Assembly (NCBI RefSeq): GCF_010672085.1
Contig: NZ_JAAHHT010000074.1
Span: 1-37,929 of the forward strand
DNA: 37,929 bases
Source of the DNA: Okeania sp. SIO3I5
Lineage (GTDB): Bacteria > Cyanobacteriota > Cyanobacteriia > Cyanobacteriales > Microcoleaceae
Reading direction: 5' to 3'
In this document: positions 1 to 8,006 of the stretch, in pieces
How the letters are laid out: each line of letters opens with the position of its first letter
Numbering within the stretch: position 1 is the first letter of the stretch
The notes under the pieces: model-generated
The model's input: the letters and a program-made list of their open reading frames with translations, nothing else
What the model was told of the DNA's origin: nothing
The model's database searches: none
Program-made: the position numbers and the translations under genes

Positions 1-1293
1 TATACCCAGTTTTACTGGTTTAGTGGCCAACGAGTCGCACCACATCGCTGAAATCTGCTTCCTTTTTACAGGAAGTCTGACGTTTTCTCCGTGTCCGAAA
101 ATAATCGACCGTTGACCCTCGGCGACTTCATTGAAAAGTGATAGTTGTACAGGCGTTTCTACTACTTTTTCTTTAAATATTTCAACCTTGGTTTTTGGTT
201 GAATTACATTCAGAATATTTACAGCAGCATTAACATCTCTATCATGGAATGTACCGCAATTCAAACAAGTCCATTCCCTGACATTTAGTTCTTTTTTACC
301 TCCTTGAAAACCACAATTAGAACATTTTTGAGAAGTAGGTTCCCATCTAGAAATAGTTCTAAATTCTTTGCCATATTTATCACACTTAGCTTCAGTTAAA
401 GTTCTAAACTGTCTCCACCCTAAGTCACTGATTGCTTTAGCCAATTTACGGTTTTTTACCATCCCAGAAACATTCAAGTCTTCTAACACAATTATGTCAT
501 ATTTTTTGACCAAATTAGTTGATAGCTTGTGCAGGAAGTCTGTGCGAATGTCTTTGATTTTAGCATGAAGCTTGGCTACTCTTAATCTACGCTTTTCACG
601 ACGTTTACTTCCTTTTTCAGTACGACCAAGTTTACGTTGGAATTTAGCTAGTTTCTTAAGGTTGTTCTTAAGAGGTTTTGGAGCATTAATTTTATCCCCA
701 TTACTCAAAGTTGCAAATGTCGAAATGCCTAGATCTAGACCTATTGAACTATCAGTTTTAGGTAAATGCTCAGGATTTATTTCTACTACAAAACTAGCAA
801 AATAACGATTTGCTGAATCTTTAATTATTGTTAAAGAGGTAGGCTTAGTAGGCAGTTTTCTAGACCAAACAATTTTAATCTTACCTACTTTTGGTAAGTA
901 AATTTTATCTTGACCAATTTTGTAGTTTTCTCCTACAAACCTTGCAGATTGCCTAGATTTTTTATACTTAAACTTTGGTGGCTTAACCTTAATTCTTTGA
1001 CCTTTACCTTTGCAACTATCAAAGAAGTTTTTGTAAGCTTGGCTTAAATCTTTAAGAGATTGCTGTAATGGAGTAGATGCAACTTCCTTTAACCAAACTA
1101 ATTCTTGTTTAGCTTGAGTGATAAATTGTTTAGTTAAATCAACATAGCTAGGTTTCTTTTGGCCGTTAAAGTATAGTTGGTTACAATGTGCTAATGTACT
1201 ATTCCAAACATATCTGCAACAACCAAATAGTTGATTTAATTTGGTTATTTGGATATGATTTGGATAGATACGGTACTTGTATCTGGACTTCAA
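1..1293 (-). CDS. tnpB: TnpB, RNA-guided nuclease of an IS200/IS605-family element (3' end outside window)
   Basis: The minus frame is open for 431 codons from a TTG start to the window edge with no internal stop; in-frame TAG and TAA lie just upstream, so TTG is the only good start for a protein beginning LKSRYKYRIYP, a typical TnpB N-terminus. The RuvC-like nuclease is complete: Asp187 in GLDLGIS, Glu271 in IIVLEDLN, Asp353 in DRDVNAAVN. The zinc ribbon CSNC...CLNC (Cys324, 327, 343, 346) is intact. TnpB proteins use an RNA from the element's right end (omegaRNA) to cut DNA next to a short TAM. No tnpA transposase lies in the window. The gene looks active; the right end and omegaRNA would lie beyond position 1. 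Confidence 0.93.
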   Translation of the reverse strand, partial: MKSRYKYRIYPNHIQITKLNQLFGCCRYVWNSTLAHCNQLYFNGQKKPSYVDLTKQFITQAKQELVWLKEVASTPLQQSLKDLSQAYKNFFDSCKGKGQRIKVKPPKFKYKKSRQSARFVGENYKIGQDKIYLPKVGKIKIVWSRKLPTKPTSLTIIKDSANRYFASFVVEINPEHLPKTDSSIGLDLGISTFATLSNGDKINAPKPLKNNLKKLAKFQRKLGRTEKGSKRREKRRLRVAKLHAKIKDIRTDFLHKLSTNLVKKYDIIVLEDLNVSGMVKNRKLAKAISDLGWRQFRTLTEAKCDKYGKEFRTISRWEPTSQKCSNCGFQGGKKELNVREWTCLNCGTFHDRDVNAAVNILNVIQPKTKVEIFKEKVVETPVQLSLFNEVAEGQRSIIFGHGENVRLPVKRKQISAMWCDSLATKPVKLGI

Positions 1294-1831
1294 TTTTTGG
1301 GCCTGTTACTAAAATTCAGTGACTTTATTGTAGCATGGGTTGGCATTCATCCCGACGCTCCCCTGCGAGAGAGCGCGGGTATAAAAGCCAACAAATTAGA
1401 TCAAAAAAATTGCCACACCAAAGGATTTTCGGTTGCATTCTCACAAAAAGTATGATAAGCTAAAAATCGGTGGGGGTTACTCGCCCATGCACATGATTTT
1501 TTATTCAACTAAAAATAGTATTGTTTTTCAGCCATAGAACTCAGTTCCACCCCTACTCCCCCCACTTACTTACCGAAAAATCAAGGTTTAAAGCCTCCCC
1601 TTTCAACGATAAAAAAGCGGTCGTTTTGCTACGCATAACTTCGTTAACGGCTGTCGCCGACATGAAAAGCGGAGCTTCCCGAAGGGTGGGATGCAGAGGA
1701 AACCTAGCCATATCCAATCGACCAAGATAAGAAAAAAATTTCCTTTTTATCCAATCCTCTTCTTTTTAAGAAGAGGTAATTATGAATTATTAATTGTTAA
1801 TTATTAATTATTAATTATTAAACCTATAGTT
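1294..1831. other. Intergenic repeat block between tnpB and the PBP gene
   Basis: No convincing gene. Positions about 1587-1740 (GCCTCCCCTTTCAA ... CCATATCCAATC) resemble 17490-17610, so this is a dispersed repeat. Positions about 1750-1776 can form a CCTCTTCTTT/AAGAAGAGG hairpin, followed by a run of the AATTATTAATT unit to about 1820, directly before the PBP gene. Confidence 0.6.
1351..1379. repeat. Imperfect palindrome upstream of tnpB, shared with the small elements at 21.9 and 24.1 kb
   Basis: This 29-nt segment can fold as CCCGACGCTC against GAGCGCGGG. It matches the reverse complement of 21879-21907 with one mismatch. Such hairpins mark the left ends of IS200/IS605 elements. It is the clearest link between this tnpB and the non-autonomous elements, although the exact left cleavage site here is not evident. 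Confidence 0.6.
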
Positions 1832-4120
1832 ATGAATTCTTCTCAACCTCCTCGTAATCCTCAAACTCTCTTGGGTAGCATTACCCAGGTGGTGAAAACT
1901 ATTCATGCTGGCGTCAACTTTTCTCGACTAGCACTGAGACCTAATGCCAAAGTACCCGAACTCTGGATACAAGAAGCAGAAACTACTCCAACTAAAAAAT
2001 ATCCTCTTTTAGGCGATCGCTATATACTCGGACGCTCCTCCCAATCTTGTGATATAGTCGTTCGTAATCCCCTAATTAGCAAAATTCATCTATCCATCTC
2101 ACGAAAACCAAACAGAGCTAACGCCCCCTATATCATAAAAGATGAAAACTCCGCAAATGGTCTCTACAACGGGAAAAAACAGATTTATAGTCTAGCTTTA
2201 CGTCATGGCGATATCCTAACATTAGGACCACCCGCATTAGCTGATGCTGTTAAAATTCGGTATATCAATCCTCCAGCTTGGTATATTTCAATCCTTCGTT
2301 ATAGTGTCTTCGGCATTTCTGGATTTATTGCCTTAGTCAGTTTAATCATTCTAGTTGAATGGACAAAATTTCAAGTAGACCCCCTACCCAACCCAATTAC
2401 TGGCCCAGTAGTCATTTATGCTCGTGATGGACAAACACCTCTACGTCCAGAATATAGAAATTCTCATTATGAATTGGGACGAATCTCTAAATTTTCCAAA
2501 TATTTACCAGATGCAGTCATTGCTTCTGAGGATAGTCGCTTTTATTGGCATTTCGGCGTAGATCCCATCGGAATATTAAGAGCAGTATTAATAAATTTAC
2601 GTTCAGATGGTATACGGGAAGGAGGTAGTACAGTTACTCAGCAACTAGCAAGAAGTATATTTAGAGATTATGTAGGTACAGAAGATTCTGCTAGTCGGAA
2701 ATTGCGAGAAGCAATAGTATCTCTCAAGATAGAAGCTTTTTATAGTAAAGAAGAATTATTATTAGCTTATCTAAATAAAGTTTATTTAGGATTAGATTTA
2801 TATGGATTTGAAGACGCTGCCAGATTTTATTTTGGTAAAAGTGCAACAGATTTAACCTTATCAGAAGCAGCAACATTAGTAGGAATTTTACCAGCACCCA
2901 ATAGTTTTAACCCAGTACAAAATTATGAAATAGCTGTACAAAAAAGAGACGGGGTTCTTTATCGAATGCTGAGTCTAGGAATGATCGATCAACAAGAAGC
3001 AGATAGAGCTAGGCGATCGCGAATAGAAATTAATCCCAAAGCTAAAGAAGTTATCCAAGGTACATTAGCACCTTACTACTATAGTTATGTATTTACCGAA
3101 TTAGAACAATTATTAGGAAAAGACTTAGCAAGAGAAGGAAATTTTATCGTTCAAACAGCTTTAAACCCTGAAATTCAAACCCATGCAGAAATAACTTTGC
3201 AAGATACAATTAATAACGCTGGTTCTTACGCTAGGTTTTCTCAAGGAGCTATAGTCACAATAGATTCTAAGAATGGGGAAGTCATTGCTCTGACTGGAGG
3301 AGCAGATTACCAACAAAGTCAATTTAACCGAGCGACTCAAGCACAACGTCAACCAGGTTCTACATTTAAAATCTTTGCTTATGCTGCTGCCATCGAAAGA
3401 GGGATACCACCAACAAGATTATATTCTTGTGATTCCCTAAGATGGATGGGTGTAAGTTACGGCGGTTGTCAACGCAGTAGTGGCAATACAAATATGTACA
3501 CAGGTTTAGCAATGTCTGAAAATGTAGTAGCTTTGCGAGTCGCTCAACAGGTAGGTTTAGATAGAGTAGTAAGAATGGCAAAACGTTTAGGGATTAAGTC
3601 TAAATTAAATGCTGTACCTGGGTTAATTTTAGGTCAAAGTGAAGTAAATGTTTTGGAGATGACTGGTGCTTATGGAGTATTTGCTAATCGAGGAGTAGCG
3701 AATAAACCTCATACTATTAGGAAGATTATAGATAGTAGTGATTGTAGCGATCGTAATAATATTTACACTTGTCGCTGCATTTATTCCTACGATCCAGATC
3801 CAAATTGTGAAAACCCTCAAGGAGATATTCAAGCTAACCGCTCTATTCTGAAACCATACATAGCAGACAGAATGACTCAAATGCTTCAGGGAGTTGTGCA
3901 ATTTGGTACAGGTAGTAGTCTTAATTTGGGTTTAGGAGAAGCGGGTAAAACTGGTACAACTAATCTAGGAGTAGATTTATGGTTTATTGGATATATTCCT
4001 AACCAAAGTATGGTTACAGGAATTTGGTTAGGAAATGATGATAACTCCCCTACTTATAGCAGTAGTAGTCAAGCTGTTCAGTTATGGGGAAATTATATGA
4101 AAAAAGTTGTAGGAGAGTAA
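1832..4120 (+). CDS. Class A penicillin-binding protein (PBP1-type) with N-terminal FHA domain
   Basis: Bifunctional peptidoglycan synthase: a glycosyltransferase polymerises lipid II and a transpeptidase cross-links the stem peptides in the periplasm. Order in 762 residues: FHA domain at about 58-145 with the pThr-binding signature LGRSSQSCDI ... ISKIH; one membrane segment at about 153-175; GT51 domain with ASEDSRFYWHFG (Glu233) and EGGSTVTQQLARSIF; transpeptidase with Ser510-Thr-Phe-Lys513, SEN at 562-564 and Lys706-Thr-Gly. All catalytic motifs are present. The cytoplasmic FHA domain implies control by a Thr-phosphorylated partner, a Ser/Thr kinase by inference. It leads a neighbourhood that also holds a carboxypeptidase and a kinase-like protein. 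Confidence 0.95.
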   Translation: MNSSQPPRNPQTLLGSITQVVKTIHAGVNFSRLALRPNAKVPELWIQEAETTPTKKYPLLGDRYILGRSSQSCDIVVRNPLISKIHLSISRKPNRANAPYIIKDENSANGLYNGKKQIYSLALRHGDILTLGPPALADAVKIRYINPPAWYISILRYSVFGISGFIALVSLIILVEWTKFQVDPLPNPITGPVVIYARDGQTPLRPEYRNSHYELGRISKFSKYLPDAVIASEDSRFYWHFGVDPIGILRAVLINLRSDGIREGGSTVTQQLARSIFRDYVGTEDSASRKLREAIVSLKIEAFYSKEELLLAYLNKVYLGLDLYGFEDAARFYFGKSATDLTLSEAATLVGILPAPNSFNPVQNYEIAVQKRDGVLYRMLSLGMIDQQEADRARRSRIEINPKAKEVIQGTLAPYYYSYVFTELEQLLGKDLAREGNFIVQTALNPEIQTHAEITLQDTINNAGSYARFSQGAIVTIDSKNGEVIALTGGADYQQSQFNRATQAQRQPGSTFKIFAYAAAIERGIPPTRLYSCDSLRWMGVSYGGCQRSSGNTNMYTGLAMSENVVALRVAQQVGLDRVVRMAKRLGIKSKLNAVPGLILGQSEVNVLEMTGAYGVFANRGVANKPHTIRKIIDSSDCSDRNNIYTCRCIYSYDPDPNCENPQGDIQANRSILKPYIADRMTQMLQGVVQFGTGSSLNLGLGEAGKTGTTNLGVDLWFIGYIPNQSMVTGIWLGNDDNSPTYSSSSQAVQLWGNYMKKVVGE

Positions 4121-4151
4121 TAATATCAAATCCGAAGGAATCAACTTTAAA

Positions 4152-4249
4152 CTATCGAAAGCCATCATACTTGAAAAAACGCTAGTGCCAAGGTTTATAA
4201 CTTACTCCTTGAGAGTTGTTTTTAGGAAATGAGATTTCAAAGCTGTAAA
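4152..4249 (-). pseudogene. Fragment duplicating the 3' end of the VanY-type carboxypeptidase gene
   Basis: These 98 bases match 7226-7323, the 3' end of the complete gene, at roughly 90% by eye with constant spacing (offset 3074). Read on the minus strand it still encodes the C-terminal residues of the parent (FEISFPKNN, then GVSYKPWH), but has an in-frame TAG where the parent has Trp and no gene body upstream. The HEAT-protein gene therefore sits between two direct repeats, one inside the vanY-like gene and one a relic. Confidence 0.85.
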
Positions 4250-4266
4250 AGTACCATGTCCAGCAC

Positions 4267-6999
4267 ATGAAAAAACTACTGTTTTCTGTCTACCAACCTA
4301 AGATGATAAAACTCTACAAATGGCCTTTTTTGCTGCTGCTTTTGCTGGCCCTAGTGGTGGTAAATTTGGACTACGTTCGAGCAGAGAAGTATCCACCAAA
4401 AGGCAGGCAGCTCGAGGGAATGTTGGCAGCATTGGATGATTCTGACCCTAATGTGCGGCGTGAAGTTGTGAAAAAAATTGCTAAGTACGACCTTAAGTTC
4501 AGTGAAATTCCCTTAGAGCGAGTTAAACAAATTGGAACATTTTTGAAAGATGAAAATTCAAAGATCCGTGAAGCAGCAGCAAAAGCAGTAGGTAATATGG
4601 GGTCAAAGGCCACAGAATTAATTCCCCAGTTGCTGGAGTTGTTGAGAGATGAAGATTTTGATGTCCGCTATGCAGCAGCAATGGCAGTGGGTAATATGGG
4701 GTCAAAGGCCACAGAATTAATTCCTCAGTTGCTGGAGTTGTTGGGGGATGAAAATTCAAAGATCCGTGAAGCAGCAGCAAAAGCAGTAGGTAATATGGGG
4801 TCAAAGGCCACAGAATTAATTCCCCAGTTGCTGGAGTTGTTGAGGGATGAAGATTTTGATGTCCGCTATGCAGCAGCAATGGCAATGGGTAATATGGGGT
4901 CAAAGGCCACAGAATTAATTCCCCAGTTGCTGGAGTTGTTGAGGGATAAAGATTGGCGTGTTCGTGAAGCAGCAGCAACGGCAATAGGTAATATAGGGCT
5001 GGAGGCTAAAGAATTAATTCCCTGGTTACGACAATTGTTGAGGGATGAAGATTGGGGTGTCCGCTCTGCTGCAGCAATAGCAATAGGTAATATGGGGTCG
5101 GAGGCGACAGAATTAATTCCCCAATTGCAACAGTTATTGAGGGATGAAAATTCAAATGTCCGTTCTGCTGCAGCAACAGCAATAGGTAATATGGGGTCAG
5201 AGGCGATAGAATTAATTCCCCAATTGCTGCAGTTGTTCAGGGATGAAGATTCACTTGTCCGTTCTGCAGCAGTAACAGCAGTAGGTAATCTGGGGTCAGA
5301 GGCGACAGAATTAATTCCCAAATTGCAAGAGTTATTGAGAGATGAAGATTCGCTTGTCCGTTCTACAAAGGATGAAAATTCAAATGTCCCTTATGCAGCA
5401 GCAATAGCAATAAGCCAGATTATGTTGGGAGATAAAGAATCGATTCCTCAATGGCGACAGTTGTTCAGTGATGAAAATTCAAATGTTCGTTATGCAGCAG
5501 CAATAGCAGTAGGCAATATAGGATCGGAGGCTACAAAAGAATTAATTTACAAATTAGTGCGTTCTTTGAAAGATGAAGATTTGGATGTGCGTTATGCAGC
5601 AGCAAAAGCATTGGGTGAGATGGGGTCGGAGGCTAAAGAACTTATGTTCTGGTTGCGACCGTTGCTGAGTGATAAAGATTCAAATGTCCGCAAAGCAGCA
5701 ACAAGAGCAGCGGGTGAAATGGGGTTGGAAGCTCAAGAATTGATTCCTAAGTTACTACAGTTATTGAGTGATGACGATTCAAATGTTCGTAAAGCAGCAA
5801 TAATGGCAGTGGGTAACATTGAAAAAGAACAATTGAACATTCAGCAAATTTTGCAAATTTTGAATGCAGCTCATAGAGATGGCAATACAGAAGCAACAGT
5901 TCGTTTTTTGGCCTACCTTTTCAGTGGTGGAGAATCTAATACTATTATCTTAATTAAATGGTTAGGTTCACCAGAACAATATCCTTATGAAGATAAGTAT
6001 ACGAATGAACGATCTGTTAGTCGGGAAGAGGGGAAAAAAGTTTTAGAGCTTTTTGCCAAAATTTGGGAACCAAGTCAGTCTTTGGAACACTTACGTCTTG
6101 AATTGAAAGGACAAATTAACATTGTGGTTAAAAATGTAGATTGGCAACCAGAAGATATTACCCTACTCAAGACACACGACCAAAATCTCGACAACGAGAA
6201 TATCAAAGTTAAGATAGCTGCCTTGCAAGGAACACAATGGTTCTACTCTAGTTTGATATCTCACTTGAGTAGGTTCTCATTGCTCTACCTCGTTTTGGTC
6301 TGTCTTTTTCCCTTTACTCTAGGATTAAATTTTATTATTCAAGTATTAAAAGAATTTATTAAAATTTATGCTGAAAAAGGTAATAATATTAATCTTAATA
6401 TTAAAGTTAACTCACCTATGAATGATTACCAATTAAAATATGATCAACGCAATTCCCAAAATAGCTTTGTTGATACTGCTCAATCTGGCAGCAAACAAGA
6501 ATTTAATCCTAGTATGAATCAGGATAATTATACCTTTTTAAAGGAAATTATTAAAATTTTTGCTAAAAATGAAAAAAGTAATAATACTAATATTGTTGAA
6601 GTTAACTCTAATCCAACTAATAGACCCATGAATGATTACCAATCAAAATATGATCAACGCAATTCCCAAAATAGCTTTGTTGATACTGCTCAATCTGGCA
6701 GCAAACAAGAATTTAATCCTAGTATGATTCATAATAATTATACCTTAGAGCAAAAGCAAACTCTCGCGGAAGCTGCTGAGGAAATTCAACAATTATTGAA
6801 ACAATTAGAATCAAATAATCCTGCTGCGACAGATGAAGAAAAAGTAGCATTTGTCAGCGCCTCCATTCCCCCAAGTAATCGTCAACGTTTTGTTGGAGCA
6901 TTGCAAGCAGGAGGCAAAGAACTTTTCAAAGGATTATTAGATAATCTTTACGTTAATGTGGGAGTTGCCATTGTTGAAGGGTGGCAAAATCCCAAATAA
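4267..6999 (+). CDS. Receptor-like membrane protein: N-terminal signal segment, HEAT repeats, one TM, adaptor-like C-terminus
   Basis: 910 residues. A hydrophobic segment at about 19-34 followed by VRA (possible cleavage after Ala39) suggests export. Residues about 46-545 are PBS-lyase-type HEAT repeats of about 33 residues (core VRxAAAxAxGNxG), a protein-binding solenoid. A second membrane segment lies at about 669-691. The Asn-rich tail carries two copies of a 64-70-residue unit (694-757 and 758-827), then a helical domain (about 830-910, TLAEAAEEIQQLLKQL ... GWQNPK) also found in the protein at 12550-12912. Predicted topology: periplasmic HEAT sensor, cytoplasmic C-terminus. An alternative start is Met13 (4303); neither has a clear Shine-Dalgarno. 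The function is unknown; a receptor role is inference. Confidence 0.85.
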   Translation: MKKLLFSVYQPKMIKLYKWPFLLLLLLALVVVNLDYVRAEKYPPKGRQLEGMLAALDDSDPNVRREVVKKIAKYDLKFSEIPLERVKQIGTFLKDENSKIREAAAKAVGNMGSKATELIPQLLELLRDEDFDVRYAAAMAVGNMGSKATELIPQLLELLGDENSKIREAAAKAVGNMGSKATELIPQLLELLRDEDFDVRYAAAMAMGNMGSKATELIPQLLELLRDKDWRVREAAATAIGNIGLEAKELIPWLRQLLRDEDWGVRSAAAIAIGNMGSEATELIPQLQQLLRDENSNVRSAAATAIGNMGSEAIELIPQLLQLFRDEDSLVRSAAVTAVGNLGSEATELIPKLQELLRDEDSLVRSTKDENSNVPYAAAIAISQIMLGDKESIPQWRQLFSDENSNVRYAAAIAVGNIGSEATKELIYKLVRSLKDEDLDVRYAAAKALGEMGSEAKELMFWLRPLLSDKDSNVRKAATRAAGEMGLEAQELIPKLLQLLSDDDSNVRKAAIMAVGNIEKEQLNIQQILQILNAAHRDGNTEATVRFLAYLFSGGESNTIILIKWLGSPEQYPYEDKYTNERSVSREEGKKVLELFAKIWEPSQSLEHLRLELKGQINIVVKNVDWQPEDITLLKTHDQNLDNENIKVKIAALQGTQWFYSSLISHLSRFSLLYLVLVCLFPFTLGLNFIIQVLKEFIKIYAEKGNNINLNIKVNSPMNDYQLKYDQRNSQNSFVDTAQSGSKQEFNPSMNQDNYTFLKEIIKIFAKNEKSNNTNIVEVNSNPTNRPMNDYQSKYDQRNSQNSFVDTAQSGSKQEFNPSMIHNNYTLEQKQTLAEAAEEIQQLLKQLESNNPAATDEEKVAFVSASIPPSNRQRFVGALQAGGKELFKGLLDNLYVNVGVAIVEGWQNPK
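4549..4944 (+). repeat. Two near-identical 198-bp tandem repeats inside the HEAT array
   Basis: GATGAAAATTCAAAGATCC occurs at 4549 and 4747. Each unit encodes two HEAT repeats (66 residues), and the copies are almost identical in DNA, which points to recent expansion by slippage or unequal recombination. At about 5360-5390 the array is irregular: DEDSLVRS is followed directly by TKDENSNV, as if most of a repeat was deleted. Confidence 0.85.
6346..6760 (+). repeat. Duplicated Asn-rich linker unit in the HEAT protein
   Basis: 6415-6522 and 6625-6732 are nearly identical in DNA (offset 210) and encode PMNDYQ ... KYDQRNSQNSF ... SGSKQEFNPSM twice. The weaker leading part (LKEFIKIYAE / LKEIIKIFAK) is also repeated, so a whole 64-70-residue unit was duplicated between the membrane segment and the terminal helical domain. 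Confidence 0.85.
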
Positions 7000-7225
7000 A
7001 AGCATATCAAATTATAGCTCTACTCCCTCCTCGGCACATGATTATAATCAGTAGACCATTGCAGCATATAGTTTATAGCAATATTTGGCTAGGTAATCCT
7101 CTAGCGGGAAGGGAGTAGGAACAGATTTTTAGTAATCAAATTTGACATAATCGTCCTACCTTCTGCTCTCTTCCTTCTACCTTACTTTCACAAAAAAGCT
7201 TCCGTATAAACCAGGTTTAATATTA

Positions 7226-7972
7226 CTATTGAAAGCCGTCATACTTAAAAAAACGCCAGTGCCAAGGTTCATAACTTACTCCTTGAGGGTTGTTTTCAGG
7301 AAATGACAGTTCAAAACCGTATTTGTCTGCATTGTCAATTAGCCACTGAAAAGCCTTTGTTTCTGCAAACTCATAAGTTATATCTTTTTTCGGGAAGTTG
7401 CCATCAGTTAAGTCAATGGCAAAACCTGTATGATGTTCGCTGTATCCTGGTGGGGCAGAAACTTTTGCTGCTTTTTCTGGGGAACCCTGGCGCTGAATCT
7501 GGTATTGGAAGAGTTGCTTTTGGTCAGCAATTGTCCGAAAACCTGAAACAGGAACTATCCACACTCCTTCATCCCTGGCAGCATATATCATTTTCATTAA
7601 AGCCAAAGCTGCTTCGGGTGCCAATTTTTCGAATCTTTGATACTCTGCACCAGTAGCATAACTACCAATAATTACCATTTGTTGCGCGTCTCCCTCCTGG
7701 TAGGGAAAATGTCCGAATTTTGGCTTTTTGAGCGTTAATACTGATTTTTGCTCAATTGAAGGAGCTATCGCTGGAGGCGTTGGAGATGGAGAAATTGTTT
7801 TTTCAGGTGTTGGAGAAACAAGAACGGTAGGGGTAACAGAAGGAGAGGGCGTAACGGTTGCTGGTTTTTTAGTTAAAAATTTCACAATTGCATAACCGTT
7901 AAGAATTAGTCCCACCACTAATAAAGTGGCGGGAACAAGAAAACGAAAGCTACTCCAAAAGCTTTTATTCAT
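7226..7972 (-). CDS. VanY-family (M15B) D-alanyl-D-alanine carboxypeptidase, membrane-anchored
   Basis: 248 residues: a membrane segment at about 10-32, a Pro/Ser/Thr-rich spacer at about 37-70, then a VanY catalytic domain with SGFRTIADQ, the zinc and active-site motif SEHHTGFAIDL, and EPWHWR near the C-terminus. This family removes the terminal D-Ala from peptidoglycan stems and limits cross-linking. The spacer would hold the domain in the periplasm. It points against the HEAT gene and follows the kinase-like gene on the same strand (34-bp gap), so the two may be cotranscribed. Its 3' end is duplicated at 4152-4249. Confidence 0.92.
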   Translation of the reverse strand: MNKSFWSSFRFLVPATLLVVGLILNGYAIVKFLTKKPATVTPSPSVTPTVLVSPTPEKTISPSPTPPAIAPSIEQKSVLTLKKPKFGHFPYQEGDAQQMVIIGSYATGAEYQRFEKLAPEAALALMKMIYAARDEGVWIVPVSGFRTIADQKQLFQYQIQRQGSPEKAAKVSAPPGYSEHHTGFAIDLTDGNFPKKDITYEFAETKAFQWLIDNADKYGFELSFPENNPQGVSYEPWHWRFFKYDGFQ

Positions 7973-8006
7973 CAGTCTCTTATCAACTTATATTTCAACC
8001 TATTTA

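Noticed and set aside
4371-5321. Long minus-strand open frames opposite the HEAT array
   Set aside because: They are antisense shadows of the repeated HEAT codons; their proteins are repetitive (NWGINSVASDP) and lack ribosome sites.
4549-5850. Possible CRISPR-like or tandem non-coding array
   Set aside because: The repeats have no spacers and are in frame with a HEAT protein, with codon-level variation.
7303-7656. 117-codon plus-strand frame opposite the VanY gene
   Set aside because: It overlaps a clear VanY domain on the other strand and has no recognisable content.
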